From: Chitinophagaceae bacterium
GTDB taxonomy: Bacteria; Bacteroidota; Bacteroidia; Chitinophagales; Chitinophagaceae
NCBI GenBank assembly: GCA_947374225.1
Contig: CANCAY010000011.1
Span: 1-62,373 of the forward strand
Reading direction: 5' to 3'
DNA: 62,373 bases
A program made the position numbers and the translations under genes. The notes beneath the pieces are model-generated. The model did no database searches and was not told where the DNA came from. It worked only from the letters and a program-made list of their open reading frames with translations. Of the stretch, positions 8,994-16,628 are shown in pieces; position 1 is the first letter of the stretch; each line of letters begins with the position of its first letter.

Positions 8994-9027
8994 CAACGCT
9001 ACAATTATGTGGCGTTGTATTTTTTTT
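8994..9027 (+). terminator. intrinsic terminator-like hairpin before greA
   Basis: CAACGCTAC, loop AATTAT, GTGGCGTTG form a 9-bp stem with one wobble pair, followed by TATTTTTTTT. It ends the rsmA-dehydrogenase transcript, but because the greA -7 box lies upstream of it, it may also sit inside the greA leader. Confidence 0.8.
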
Positions 9028-9045
9028 ATTACTAAACAGTAAGAC

Positions 9046-9522
9046 ATGAGCGAAACTAACGTATACGTAACACAGGAGACATTTGATAAGATGCGTGAAG
9101 AATTACACCGTATGAAGTCGATAGATCGTCCGGCTGCTTCTAAAGCTATTGGTGAAGCTAGAGAGAAGGGTGATTTGAAAGAGAACGCAGAATATGATTC
9201 AGCCAAAGAAGCACAAGGAATGTTGGAGTCTAAAATAAAGCAATTAGAAGCATCTATTTCCAATTCTAAAATTGTTGATCCCAATACAATTGACACTAGT
9301 AAGGTAACTATATTGACCAAAGTAACTATTACCAATCAGGCTACTAAGAAAACAATTACCTATCAATTAGTAGGAGAGAAGGAAGCTGATTTAAAAGCTG
9401 GAAAAATCTCTGCATCTTCTCCCATTGGGAAAGGGTTAATTGGTAAAAAAATTGGTGAAATTGCTGAAATACAAGCGCCTAATGGGGTCATGAAATTCAA
9501 GGTGGACAATATTACTATTTAA
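9046..9522 (+). CDS. greA: transcription elongation factor GreA
   Basis: Rescues backtracked RNA polymerase by stimulating its intrinsic RNA cleavage through the secondary channel. The 158 residues have the N-terminal antiparallel coiled coil (about residues 5-75) with the acidic tip in EKGDLKENAEYDSAKEAQ, then a short C-terminal FKBP-like domain with SPIGKGLIGKKIGE. Length and layout are standard. A HIT gene follows after 8 nt. Confidence 0.97.
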   Translation: MSETNVYVTQETFDKMREELHRMKSIDRPAASKAIGEAREKGDLKENAEYDSAKEAQGMLESKIKQLEASISNSKIVDPNTIDTSKVTILTKVTITNQATKKTITYQLVGEKEADLKAGKISASSPIGKGLIGKKIGEIAEIQAPNGVMKFKVDNITI

Positions 9523-9530
9523 AAAATTGC

Positions 9531-9926
9531 ATGTCAATTTTCACTAAAATTATCAATGGAGAAATTCCATCCTATAAGATTGCCGAATCGGAACAGTTTT
9601 ATGCTTTCTTAGACATTTTTCCTTTACAAAAAGGTCATGTGTTAGTGGTGCCAAAGATAGAAGTGGATAAAATATTTGATGTACCTGACGCTTATTTAGC
9701 GGAATTACTTTTGTTTGCTAAGCCTATCGCAAAAGCAATTGAATCCAATTTTGATTGCAATAGAGTGAGTATGGTCACGGTTGGTTTAGAAGTGCCACAT
9801 GCACATGTGCATTTAATTCCAATAAAAGAAGCGAATGATATTAATTTCGCTCGTCCTAAATTGCAATTAACCAAAGAGGAATTTATAGCTATACAACAGA
9901 CTATTGTTAATCATTTGCAGTCGTAA
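9531..9926 (+). CDS. HIT family nucleotide hydrolase
   Basis: Histidine-triad protein of 131 residues, probably a cytoplasmic purine nucleoside phosphoramidase (HinT-like). It opens with SIFTKIINGEIPSYKI and has the catalytic triad PHAHVHLIPI near residue 90. It lies 8 nt downstream of greA and is presumably co-transcribed. The natural substrate of such proteins is rarely known. Confidence 0.9.
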   Translation: MSIFTKIINGEIPSYKIAESEQFYAFLDIFPLQKGHVLVVPKIEVDKIFDVPDAYLAELLLFAKPIAKAIESNFDCNRVSMVTVGLEVPHAHVHLIPIKEANDINFARPKLQLTKEEFIAIQQTIVNHLQS

Positions 9927-9941
9927 TAAATCCAAGCTATT

Positions 9942-10508
9942 TTAAATTTTTACACGGCCTGGATTTTTTGCAAGGAATGCGTCCCAGCCTTTTAAACCTT
10001 TAGCACCAGACACGGGCGGCAATACTGGCCCACTTATTTGATACCAATGGCATAGCGCTACACCTAATGCATCGGTTGCATCAAAGTACTTAGGTTTTTT
10101 TTCAATTTGTAATACGCGTTCCAACATTTTCCAGACCATATCTTTATCAGCATTACCATTACCTGTAATGGATTGTTTCACTTTCTTAGGTGCATATTCA
10201 GTTACGGGCAATTGGAACTGCATAGCGGCTGCAATTGCCACTCCTTGAGCTCTTCCCAGCTTTAGCATACTCTGTACATTTTTGCCGAAAAAGGGGGCTT
10301 CAATTGCAAAATGGGCAGGCTGATGTTCTGTTATGAGTTCGATTATTTTGGCGTGTATAATTTGAAGCCTTGCGTAAATATCTTTTTCCTTAGTGAGTTT
10401 TAATACGTCCATAGTAATAAGGGCTGGTTTTGGCCCTCCTTTTAAAATAGCATATCCAAGTATTTGTGTACCAGGATCAATCCCTAAAATGATTGGTGAT
10501 TTTGACAT
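9942..10508 (-). CDS. ruvC: Holliday junction endonuclease RuvC
   Basis: Resolves Holliday junctions by symmetric cuts together with RuvAB. The four acidic active-site positions are visible: Asp in ILGIDPGTQ, Glu in AIEAPFFGKN, and the pair in DATDALGVALCH. I chose the ATG at 10508 (MSKSPII, 188 residues) over in-frame Mets upstream, because the domain begins there and a -7-like box (TAACTTTA, 10515-10522, minus strand) overlaps the upstream ones. ruvB is in the window but 9 kb away. Confidence 0.94.
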   Translation of the reverse strand: MSKSPIILGIDPGTQILGYAILKGGPKPALITMDVLKLTKEKDIYARLQIIHAKIIELITEHQPAHFAIEAPFFGKNVQSMLKLGRAQGVAIAAAMQFQLPVTEYAPKKVKQSITGNGNADKDMVWKMLERVLQIEKKPKYFDATDALGVALCHWYQISGPVLPPVSGAKGLKGWDAFLAKNPGRVKI

Positions 10509-10556
10509 GTACATTAAAGTTACATATATCATAGCAATTTCCGAACTTTGTTACAT

Positions 10557-11474
10557 ATGATGAGGATACCAAAAAAGCAATTTATTACATGGGGTAAAAA
10601 AAGTGTCGGCTTTTTTTTATTTATTGTTTGCAGTGTTGCCATTTATAGAGAAGTAGGAAGTAATCAGAATTTAGCTACTTACGGGAGTCAAATTCAAGAT
10701 CAACTTCAAAATATTTCGATTTTCAATTGGCTTATTTTGTTATTATTAATGCTTTTGAATTTTATAATTGAATCAATCAAATGGAAGGTCGTTTTAAAAT
10801 CAGAAACTGAAATCACATTACAATCGGCTGTAAAAAGTGTGTTTGTTGGACAGGCATTTGCATTTTATACCCCTAACCGGATTGGTGAATATGTTGGAAG
10901 AACTTTAATGTTAGAGACAGGTAATAAAATGTTGGCTGTGGGTAAAATGGCTTGGTCCTCTTATGCACAGTTAATTGTAACAATCGTTGTCGGTTCATTT
11001 GCACTTTTTGTAAATCCTCCATTTTTACCATGGTTAAAATGGGTGAGTCCTTTTTTAATGATTTTGGTATTAATTATCTACTTCAATCAAATTACATTTT
11101 CTGGTTGGTTAAAATCCTTCAATTTTTTACAAATTGAAATGACTACCAAAAAGAAATTATTAATATATTCCTTTTTAAGATACGCGGTATTCATGTTGCA
11201 GTATAGCTGGGCAGTACACATATTAAATATTCCTATTCCATATCCTGCACTATGGGCGGCCATAGCAGCTATGTTTTTATTTTTAAGTGTATTGCCAACC
11301 ATAAGTATAACAGAGTTGGTTATAAGAGGTCAAATCATCTTGTTATTATTATCACCTTGGAGTCATAATAGTTTACTGTTGATCAGCTTATCTACTATAA
11401 TTTGGGCAGTTAATTTTTTATTACCAGCAATAATAGGGGCGCTCTTATTATTGGGTTTCAGATTAAAACAATAA
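10557..11474 (+). CDS. integral membrane protein, flippase-like (LPG synthase TM/UPF0104 type)
   Basis: About 305 residues with seven to eight hydrophobic segments. The organisation, and the motif GQAFAFYTPNRIGEYVGR, which resembles the conserved loop of lysylphosphatidylglycerol synthase TM-region proteins, suggest a lipid flippase-like protein; no synthase domain is attached. A TTG at 10548 would add three residues, but ATG 10557 is simpler. DUF3108 follows after 32 nt. The function is inferred from family resemblance only. Confidence 0.7.
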   Translation: MMRIPKKQFITWGKKSVGFFLFIVCSVAIYREVGSNQNLATYGSQIQDQLQNISIFNWLILLLLMLLNFIIESIKWKVVLKSETEITLQSAVKSVFVGQAFAFYTPNRIGEYVGRTLMLETGNKMLAVGKMAWSSYAQLIVTIVVGSFALFVNPPFLPWLKWVSPFLMILVLIIYFNQITFSGWLKSFNFLQIEMTTKKKLLIYSFLRYAVFMLQYSWAVHILNIPIPYPALWAAIAAMFLFLSVLPTISITELVIRGQIILLLLSPWSHNSLLLISLSTIIWAVNFLLPAIIGALLLLGFRLKQ

Positions 11475-11506
11475 ATTTGAAAGATCAACTACGGTAAATA
11501 ACAATT

Positions 11507-12295
11507 ATGCTAATTATTCAGCTTCTTTTATTTTTCTTCACTAATTTTTTACCATTAGATAATAATATTTGTAATCAAACAAATACTTCCTTCTTAGCTG
11601 GAGAAAAAATTCATTATACTATTTTTTATAATGTTATTGGAATATATGTAAATGCAGGGAAGGCGGATTTTAACACAATTAGCTCTAGTTTAAATGGAGC
11701 GGATACTTACACATTTACAGCACTTGGAAAATCCAACGCCAATTATGACTGGATCTTCAAAGTAAGAGACAAGTACGAAAGTGTAGTAGATAGTAAAACT
11801 TTACTCCCCTATCAATTTACACGTAGTATTAATGAGGGTAGTTTTCATCAAAACGATTTAATTCAGTTTAATCAAAAAAATAGATCTGCAACCACTGCTA
11901 ATATTAGTTACCCCACTTCTGACTGCACCTATGATGTTATTAGTGCAGTATATGCTGCAAGAAATATGAATTTTTCCAATTTGCAGAAAGGAGATAAGGT
12001 TTTTCTTAATTTTTTCCTTGACAAAGACTTATATCCATCCTATTTTAAGTATTTAGGTAAGGAAGTGGTTAGTACACAGTTTGGAACATTTAAAGCCATT
12101 AAATTAGCACCATTATTAGTAAAGGGCTCTATGTTTAAGGGAGGAGAGCATATGACTATATGGATCACAGACGACGCTAATCATATCCCTGTAAGGCTAG
12201 AGACGCCGATAATTGTGGGTTCTATTAAAATGGACATGGTTGGTTATGAAAATCTGAGACATCCCTTAACTTCTCTTATTGAGCTAGTTCAATAA
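11507..12295 (+). CDS. DUF3108 domain-containing protein
   Basis: 262 residues with an N-terminal hydrophobic signal/anchor (about residues 1-17). The segment AGEKIHYTIFYNVIGIYVNAGKA is typical of DUF3108, an envelope-associated family of beta-rich proteins without proven function. It sits downstream of the flippase-like membrane protein and its 3' end overlaps the convergent MBL gene by 7 nt. Confidence 0.8.
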   Translation: MLIIQLLLFFFTNFLPLDNNICNQTNTSFLAGEKIHYTIFYNVIGIYVNAGKADFNTISSSLNGADTYTFTALGKSNANYDWIFKVRDKYESVVDSKTLLPYQFTRSINEGSFHQNDLIQFNQKNRSATTANISYPTSDCTYDVISAVYAARNMNFSNLQKGDKVFLNFFLDKDLYPSYFKYLGKEVVSTQFGTFKAIKLAPLLVKGSMFKGGEHMTIWITDDANHIPVRLETPIIVGSIKMDMVGYENLRHPLTSLIELVQ

Positions 12296-13155
12296 AGACT
12301 TTCCAACTTGAATAGGTTAGCTGCACGAATTCCTTTTTCTGTTTGTTCAACAGTGCAACATTCATTCACTGCATCATGTTCAAAAAATAATGTGTAATTA
12401 TTCTTTACAGCTTCCATTAGAAATAATTCTTTTTCTTGCAAAGTAATTAAAGGCTGCATGTCGTATCCCATAACATATGGGATTGGAAGATGCGCTACTG
12501 ACGGCAGTAAGTCGGCCATAAATACAATTTCATGGTCACCATACTTAATTTTAGGAAGCAGCATTCCAGCAGTATGCCCATTTACGACAATACAGGAAAT
12601 ATGCTTGCTAAAATGAATAGTTTGTAGTTCTTTATCGCTTTGATAAGAGGGCAAACTTATTATTTTCAATTTTCCACTAGCTAATAATGGGTCAATATTT
12701 TCTTTTAAGAAAGAAGCTTTTTCTCTTCTATTTGGGTGATTTGCATTTTCCCATTGCGGCTCACTTACCCAATAAGTTGCATTAGGGAATGTCAGTAATA
12801 GTTGATCCTCTTTTCTTTGAATAGCACCTCCCACATGATCAAAATGTAAATGAGTCAATAATACGTCGGTAATATCTGAAGGGTTTAAGTCTATTTCATG
12901 CAAAGCGGTTGCCAAGCTTTTAGTGTTTTGTAAGTGGTAATGACTTAAAAACTTAGCATCTTGTTTATCTCCAATTCCCGTATCTATTAAAATTTTTCTA
13001 TCACCTTCTATTACTAATAAGCAACGTAGGGCCCAGTTACATAAATTAGCCTCGTCAGCTGGGTTTAGTTTATTCCAAATAGATTTAGGAACAACACCAA
13101 ACATAGCACCGCCATCTAATTTAAAATTGCCTGTATGTATACTATGAAGTTGCAT
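12289..13155 (-). CDS. MBL-fold metallohydrolase
   Basis: Zinc hydrolase of 288 residues. The metal-binding motif THLHFDHVGG is at residues 101-110 (H102, H104, D106, H107), with further ligands likely in VVNGHTAGM and MADLLP. The start MQLHSIHTGNFKLDGG is typical of the quorum-quenching-lactonase-like MBL group, but the substrate is unknown. Its start overlaps the end of the MFS gene by 14 nt, so translation is probably coupled. Confidence 0.85.
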   Translation of the reverse strand: MQLHSIHTGNFKLDGGAMFGVVPKSIWNKLNPADEANLCNWALRCLLVIEGDRKILIDTGIGDKQDAKFLSHYHLQNTKSLATALHEIDLNPSDITDVLLTHLHFDHVGGAIQRKEDQLLLTFPNATYWVSEPQWENANHPNRREKASFLKENIDPLLASGKLKIISLPSYQSDKELQTIHFSKHISCIVVNGHTAGMLLPKIKYGDHEIVFMADLLPSVAHLPIPYVMGYDMQPLITLQEKELFLMEAVKNNYTLFFEHDAVNECCTVEQTEKGIRAANLFKLESLY

Positions 13156-14452
13156 GTTTTTGAAGCTTTGCGGTTCGATATAACAAAATTAAGCCCAAAA
13201 TAAAGAATATACAAAGCGCTAACACAGAGTTTTTTTGAGAACCAGTAAGTTCATTAATAAAACCAAAACTAAACATGCCAATTACAATGGCAATTTTTTC
13301 AGTCACGTCATAAAAGCTAAAAAAGCTAGTGGTGTCTCTTGTTACTGGCATTAATTTGGAATAAGTACTTCTACTAACAGACTGAATTCCGCCCATTACA
13401 AAACCCACTAAAACAGCCAATCCATAAAATTGCATAACGCCGTTCCTAGGTATATAATAACCAATAATACATGCAAAGATCCATACAATCACAGCCACCA
13501 TCAATGTCTTAAAATTACCCCAACTACTTGCTAGTTTCGCCATAAAATAGGCGCCAGGAATAGCTACTAATTGAATTATTAAAATAGCAATTATTAAATT
13601 AGTTGTGGGGATATTCAATTCGCTTTTTCCATATAAGGTAGCAGCTAGCATGACTGTTTGCACGCCCATATTAAAAAAGAAAAAGGCGGTTAAGTAGCTT
13701 TTAAGTGTTGGTAAATGCGTAAGCTGTTTCCAAACTAAATGAAGCTCTCTATAACCTGAAGTTAATATATTGGATTGCTTTTTGTCGCGAACTATATGTA
13801 AACTGGAAGGTAATTTCGAAATAGACCATTGCCCAAAACCAAACCACCAAATGCCTACTAATAAAAATGAAATTTGAGATGCTTTCCCAACAGTAATGCC
13901 AAATAAGTCAGGTTTTAAAACAAAAACAAAACATATTATTTGTAAAATAACAGAACCTATATAGCCCATGGTGAAACCTTTTGCACTAATTCTGTCTCTG
14001 TCTTCTGGTGCTGCAATTTCTGGCAAGTAAGAATTATAAAATACTAAACTCCCCCAAAAACCTACACAGGCAATAATAACAGAAACTAATCCTGTGGCAA
14101 TATGATTGCTATCGAAAAAGTAAAGTGAACTACAGGCAATACTTCCTAATGTACAAAAGAAAATAAGGAATTGTTTTTTGTTACCTCTGTAATCTGCAAT
14201 TGACGATAAAATAGGAGAAAGTATGGCCACAATAATAAATGCGATGGCTAATGCGTAATTATATAATGCAGTATTAATAAATTCAAATGGTCCTATTTTT
14301 ATTTTGTCAATTAATGAATTCTCATTACCGTCACCTGTTACCGCCTCATAATAAGCGGGAAATATGGTGGAAGTGATTACCAGACTGTAAACACTATTTG
14401 CCCAATCATACATTGCCCAGCCGTTTACAACCTTTTTTGAAGCAGTTTGCAT
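13142..14452 (-). CDS. MFS transporter, UMF1/Atg22 type
   Basis: 436 residues with about eleven to twelve hydrophobic helices. The N-terminal signature NGWAMYDWANSVYSLVI is characteristic of the UMF1/Atg22-like branch of major facilitators (permeases, amino-acid efflux in the yeast relative). It starts 3 nt after the uppP stop and overlaps the MBL gene downstream. Substrate unknown. Confidence 0.88.
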   Translation of the reverse strand: MQTASKKVVNGWAMYDWANSVYSLVITSTIFPAYYEAVTGDGNENSLIDKIKIGPFEFINTALYNYALAIAFIIVAILSPILSSIADYRGNKKQFLIFFCTLGSIACSSLYFFDSNHIATGLVSVIIACVGFWGSLVFYNSYLPEIAAPEDRDRISAKGFTMGYIGSVILQIICFVFVLKPDLFGITVGKASQISFLLVGIWWFGFGQWSISKLPSSLHIVRDKKQSNILTSGYRELHLVWKQLTHLPTLKSYLTAFFFFNMGVQTVMLAATLYGKSELNIPTTNLIIAILIIQLVAIPGAYFMAKLASSWGNFKTLMVAVIVWIFACIIGYYIPRNGVMQFYGLAVLVGFVMGGIQSVSRSTYSKLMPVTRDTTSFFSFYDVTEKIAIVIGMFSFGFINELTGSQKNSVLALCIFFILGLILLYRTAKLQKHATS

Positions 14453-14455
14453 AGT

Positions 14456-15250
14456 CTAGATATGTTTTGTGTATAATAAGGTCAATATGGTAATCCCTAA
14501 AACAATACGGTACCATCCAAAAATTGCGAATCCTCTTTTTTGTACAATCTTAATAAAGAATTGCACTGAAATTAAAGCCACTGTAAATGCCACTATGCCA
14601 CCTATTAATAAAGTGGTTAAATTGCTGGAAGCAAATACTTCCGGGTTGGTTTTATATACGTCTAAAGAACTCTTAGCAGAGGCTGCCAACATGGTTGGAA
14701 CGGCTAAAAAGAAAGAAAATTCAGCAGCCGCTTTTTTGGTCAGCTTTTGACTCATACCACCTATAATAGTTGCAGCACTTCTGCTTAAACCAGGGAATAA
14801 AATGGACAGTACTTGAAAGCAACCAATAATAAAAGATTTTTTATAACTAATATGGTCGGTAGTAATGTTTTTATTTTTTTCAAATAGCTTATCAATGAAT
14901 AATAAAATAATTCCTCCTGCTAGCATTACTACAGCAATTACTTGTAAATTATTCAATACCGCATCGATATACTTTTTTAGTAGCGCTCCAAATAGTAATG
15001 CGGGGAATACTGCAACAATTAATTTAAAATAGAAACTTGGTTCTTTAAAATTGAAGAAGTTCTTTCGGTACACTACTAATACAGATGCGATTGCTGCAAA
15101 CTGAATTACTATTTCAAATAAGTCTACAAAAGGGCTGTCGGGAATTCCTAATAATGGGTTCGCGAATTTCATATGCGCGGTACTAGAAATTGGAAGAAAC
15201 TCTGTAATACCTTCAATAATTGCTATAATAATGGACTGTAATGTATTCAT
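14456..15250 (-). CDS. uppP: undecaprenyl-diphosphate phosphatase
   Basis: Membrane enzyme that recycles undecaprenyl diphosphate to the monophosphate carrier for peptidoglycan and O-antigen synthesis, also conferring bacitracin tolerance. The 264 residues hold the two signature motifs, EGITEFLPISSTAH (E13, E17) and PGLSRSAAT, and about seven to eight membrane helices. It follows ftsX and DUF3098, but a terminator lies between, so it may need its own promoter. Confidence 0.96.
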   Translation of the reverse strand: MNTLQSIIIAIIEGITEFLPISSTAHMKFANPLLGIPDSPFVDLFEIVIQFAAIASVLVVYRKNFFNFKEPSFYFKLIVAVFPALLFGALLKKYIDAVLNNLQVIAVVMLAGGIILLFIDKLFEKNKNITTDHISYKKSFIIGCFQVLSILFPGLSRSAATIIGGMSQKLTKKAAAEFSFFLAVPTMLAASAKSSLDVYKTNPEVFASSNLTTLLIGGIVAFTVALISVQFFIKIVQKRGFAIFGWYRIVLGITILTLLYTKHI

Positions 15251-15261
15251 GTATATGTATT

Positions 15262-15288
15262 AAAAAAGCGATGATTGCTCATCGCTTT
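15262..15288 (-). terminator. terminator between DUF3098 gene and uppP
   Basis: Read leftward, AAAGCGATGA, loop GCAA, TCATCGCTTT form a perfect 10-bp stem followed by a T run (six A at 15262-15267 on the plus strand). It separates ftsX-DUF3098 from uppP. Confidence 0.85.
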
Positions 15289-15305
15289 ACAAATTAAGTG
15301 ATTTA

Positions 15306-15545
15306 TTAGTGCTTTTTGAATATTGCATAAATTTCAACAATGAATCCAGCAATAATCACTAGCGGAGCTAGGGTAATACGTCTAAAGCTATATACTTCAT
15401 TAGCGTTAAAAACGTCTGGATTAGGGCTTTTGCCGCCGGACATCAAGAGCATGCCTATTAAAATTAAGGCAGCGCCAATAAGCATCCAAGTGTAGTTAGA
15501 TTTGCCAAAAAAGTCAAGTGATTTTTTATTAGGTTGTTGGCTCAT
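15306..15545 (-). CDS. DUF3098 small membrane protein
   Basis: 79 residues with two hydrophobic helices (about 20-36 and 57-74) separated by a loop with SPNPDVFNANEVYSFRR, characteristic of DUF3098, a family found next to ftsX in Bacteroidota. It starts 42 nt after the ftsX stop. A link to the division site is suggested by the neighbour only. Confidence 0.85.
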   Translation of the reverse strand: MSQQPNKKSLDFFGKSNYTWMLIGAALILIGMLLMSGGKSPNPDVFNANEVYSFRRITLAPLVIIAGFIVEIYAIFKKH

Positions 15546-15587
15546 ATTGTTTTATTTAATCAATTAGTAAAGTAGGGTATTGTTGAA

Positions 15588-16463
15588 CTAGTATAATTCG
15601 TCTAGTTTCATTTTTAAATATTTAATCACACTTCGATAAGTGCTAAGTACAGAAATACCAACACCAATGATAATGATTCCAGAAAACAGGATCAAATTAT
15701 TACCCATTCCTTGTAAGGTTTGAATCTGAGGAAACTGTGCACCAGCCCATTGAATTAAGCTAAATAGAATCACCAAGGAAATTGCAGCACTTATTAATCC
15801 ATTTATTAAAGCACGAATAACAAGGGGCTTAGCAATAAAGCCTCTTGTAGCCCCTACCATTTGCATAGTTTTAATTAAAAAACGATTACTAAACATAGCC
15901 AGGCGAATGGTATTGTCAATACTTATAATGATAATAATTCCTAGTATAATGGACATTACTAAAAATATGACACCTAGTTTAGCAGCTCTTTCATTTAAGC
16001 TTGAAACTAAACTTTTAGGATATTGAATATCAGCAACATCGTCTTTGAAATTACTAGTAATGTCCGTGGTTATTTTGGTTAAACTATCGGGGTTAACATA
16101 GTTTGCTTTTGCAAAAAAGTCTACACTTTCTGGCAAAGGATTTACGTCTAGAATTTTAGCCCAGTCTTCACTATTCTCTTTGTTCCAAATTTCTTTTGCT
16201 TTGTCCTTATCAATATATTCCACATTTTTCGCATAGGGCTGATTGGCAATAAAAGCTTGAATTTTACCAATTGTATTTTTGTCAGCACTTCTCATATAAA
16301 CGCTGATACGAATGTCTTCTTTGAAATTATCTCCTATAGAATGGAGGTTCAAAAAAAGCCATCCCATAATGCCCATTATAAATAACACAATGGCTACGCC
16401 AACTATGCTATAAATATAGTTAGGTTTACTGCGTTTTAATGAAGCGGATCGGGTACCTGGCAT
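15588..16463 (-). CDS. ftsX: cell division protein FtsX
   Basis: Permease-like partner of FtsE that relays a signal to periplasmic cell-wall hydrolases at the septum. The 291 residues show one N-terminal helix (about 20-42), an extracellular domain (to about 165) and three further helices, the FtsX topology. The C-terminal half has the MacB/FtsX motif around FLIKTMQMVGATRGFI. ftsE is not in the window, which is common in this phylum. Confidence 0.93.
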   Translation of the reverse strand: MPGTRSASLKRSKPNYIYSIVGVAIVLFIMGIMGWLFLNLHSIGDNFKEDIRISVYMRSADKNTIGKIQAFIANQPYAKNVEYIDKDKAKEIWNKENSEDWAKILDVNPLPESVDFFAKANYVNPDSLTKITTDITSNFKDDVADIQYPKSLVSSLNERAAKLGVIFLVMSIILGIIIIISIDNTIRLAMFSNRFLIKTMQMVGATRGFIAKPLVIRALINGLISAAISLVILFSLIQWAGAQFPQIQTLQGMGNNLILFSGIIIIGVGISVLSTYRSVIKYLKMKLDELY

Positions 16464-16491
16464 AGTATTAATATTTTACGTGTTCGCTTTG

Positions 16492-16499
16492 CAAATGTA
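16492..16499 (-). promoter_or_regulatory. -7 promoter box TACATTTG for ftsX
   Basis: The minus strand reads TACATTTG, about 28 nt before the ftsX ATG. It forms a divergent pair with the identical box at 16521-16528. Confidence 0.6.
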
Positions 16500-16520
16500 G
16501 GGTTTTGAACGCTAATGGCT

Positions 16521-16528
16521 TACATTTG
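16521..16528 (+). promoter_or_regulatory. -7 promoter box TACATTTG for leuS
   Basis: Same octamer as the divergent ftsX box. It predicts a leuS leader of about 95 nt, long for this window. Confidence 0.6.
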
Positions 16529-16529
16529 C

Positions 16530-16566
16530 AATAGGTGAATTAGGCCTATTTTAGGTCAAAATTAGG
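16530..16566 (+). promoter_or_regulatory. leuS leader with TAGG repeats and small hairpin
   Basis: TAGG occurs at 16532, 16541, 16552 and 16563, that is every 9 to 11 nt. AATAGG (16530) can pair with CCTATT (16545) at the very 5' end of the predicted transcript. No T-box elements are seen. A role in leuS control is speculative. Confidence 0.35.
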
Positions 16567-16628
16567 TAGTTGCCAGTTTTGGTTGGTGAAATGCCAGATT
16601 TTAAAGAAATTTTAAGAAAAAACAGAAG

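Noticed and set aside
16530..16628. T-box or leucine attenuator for leuS
   Set aside because: No specifier loop, no T-box core sequence and no terminator/antiterminator pair or leucine-codon leader peptide is visible.
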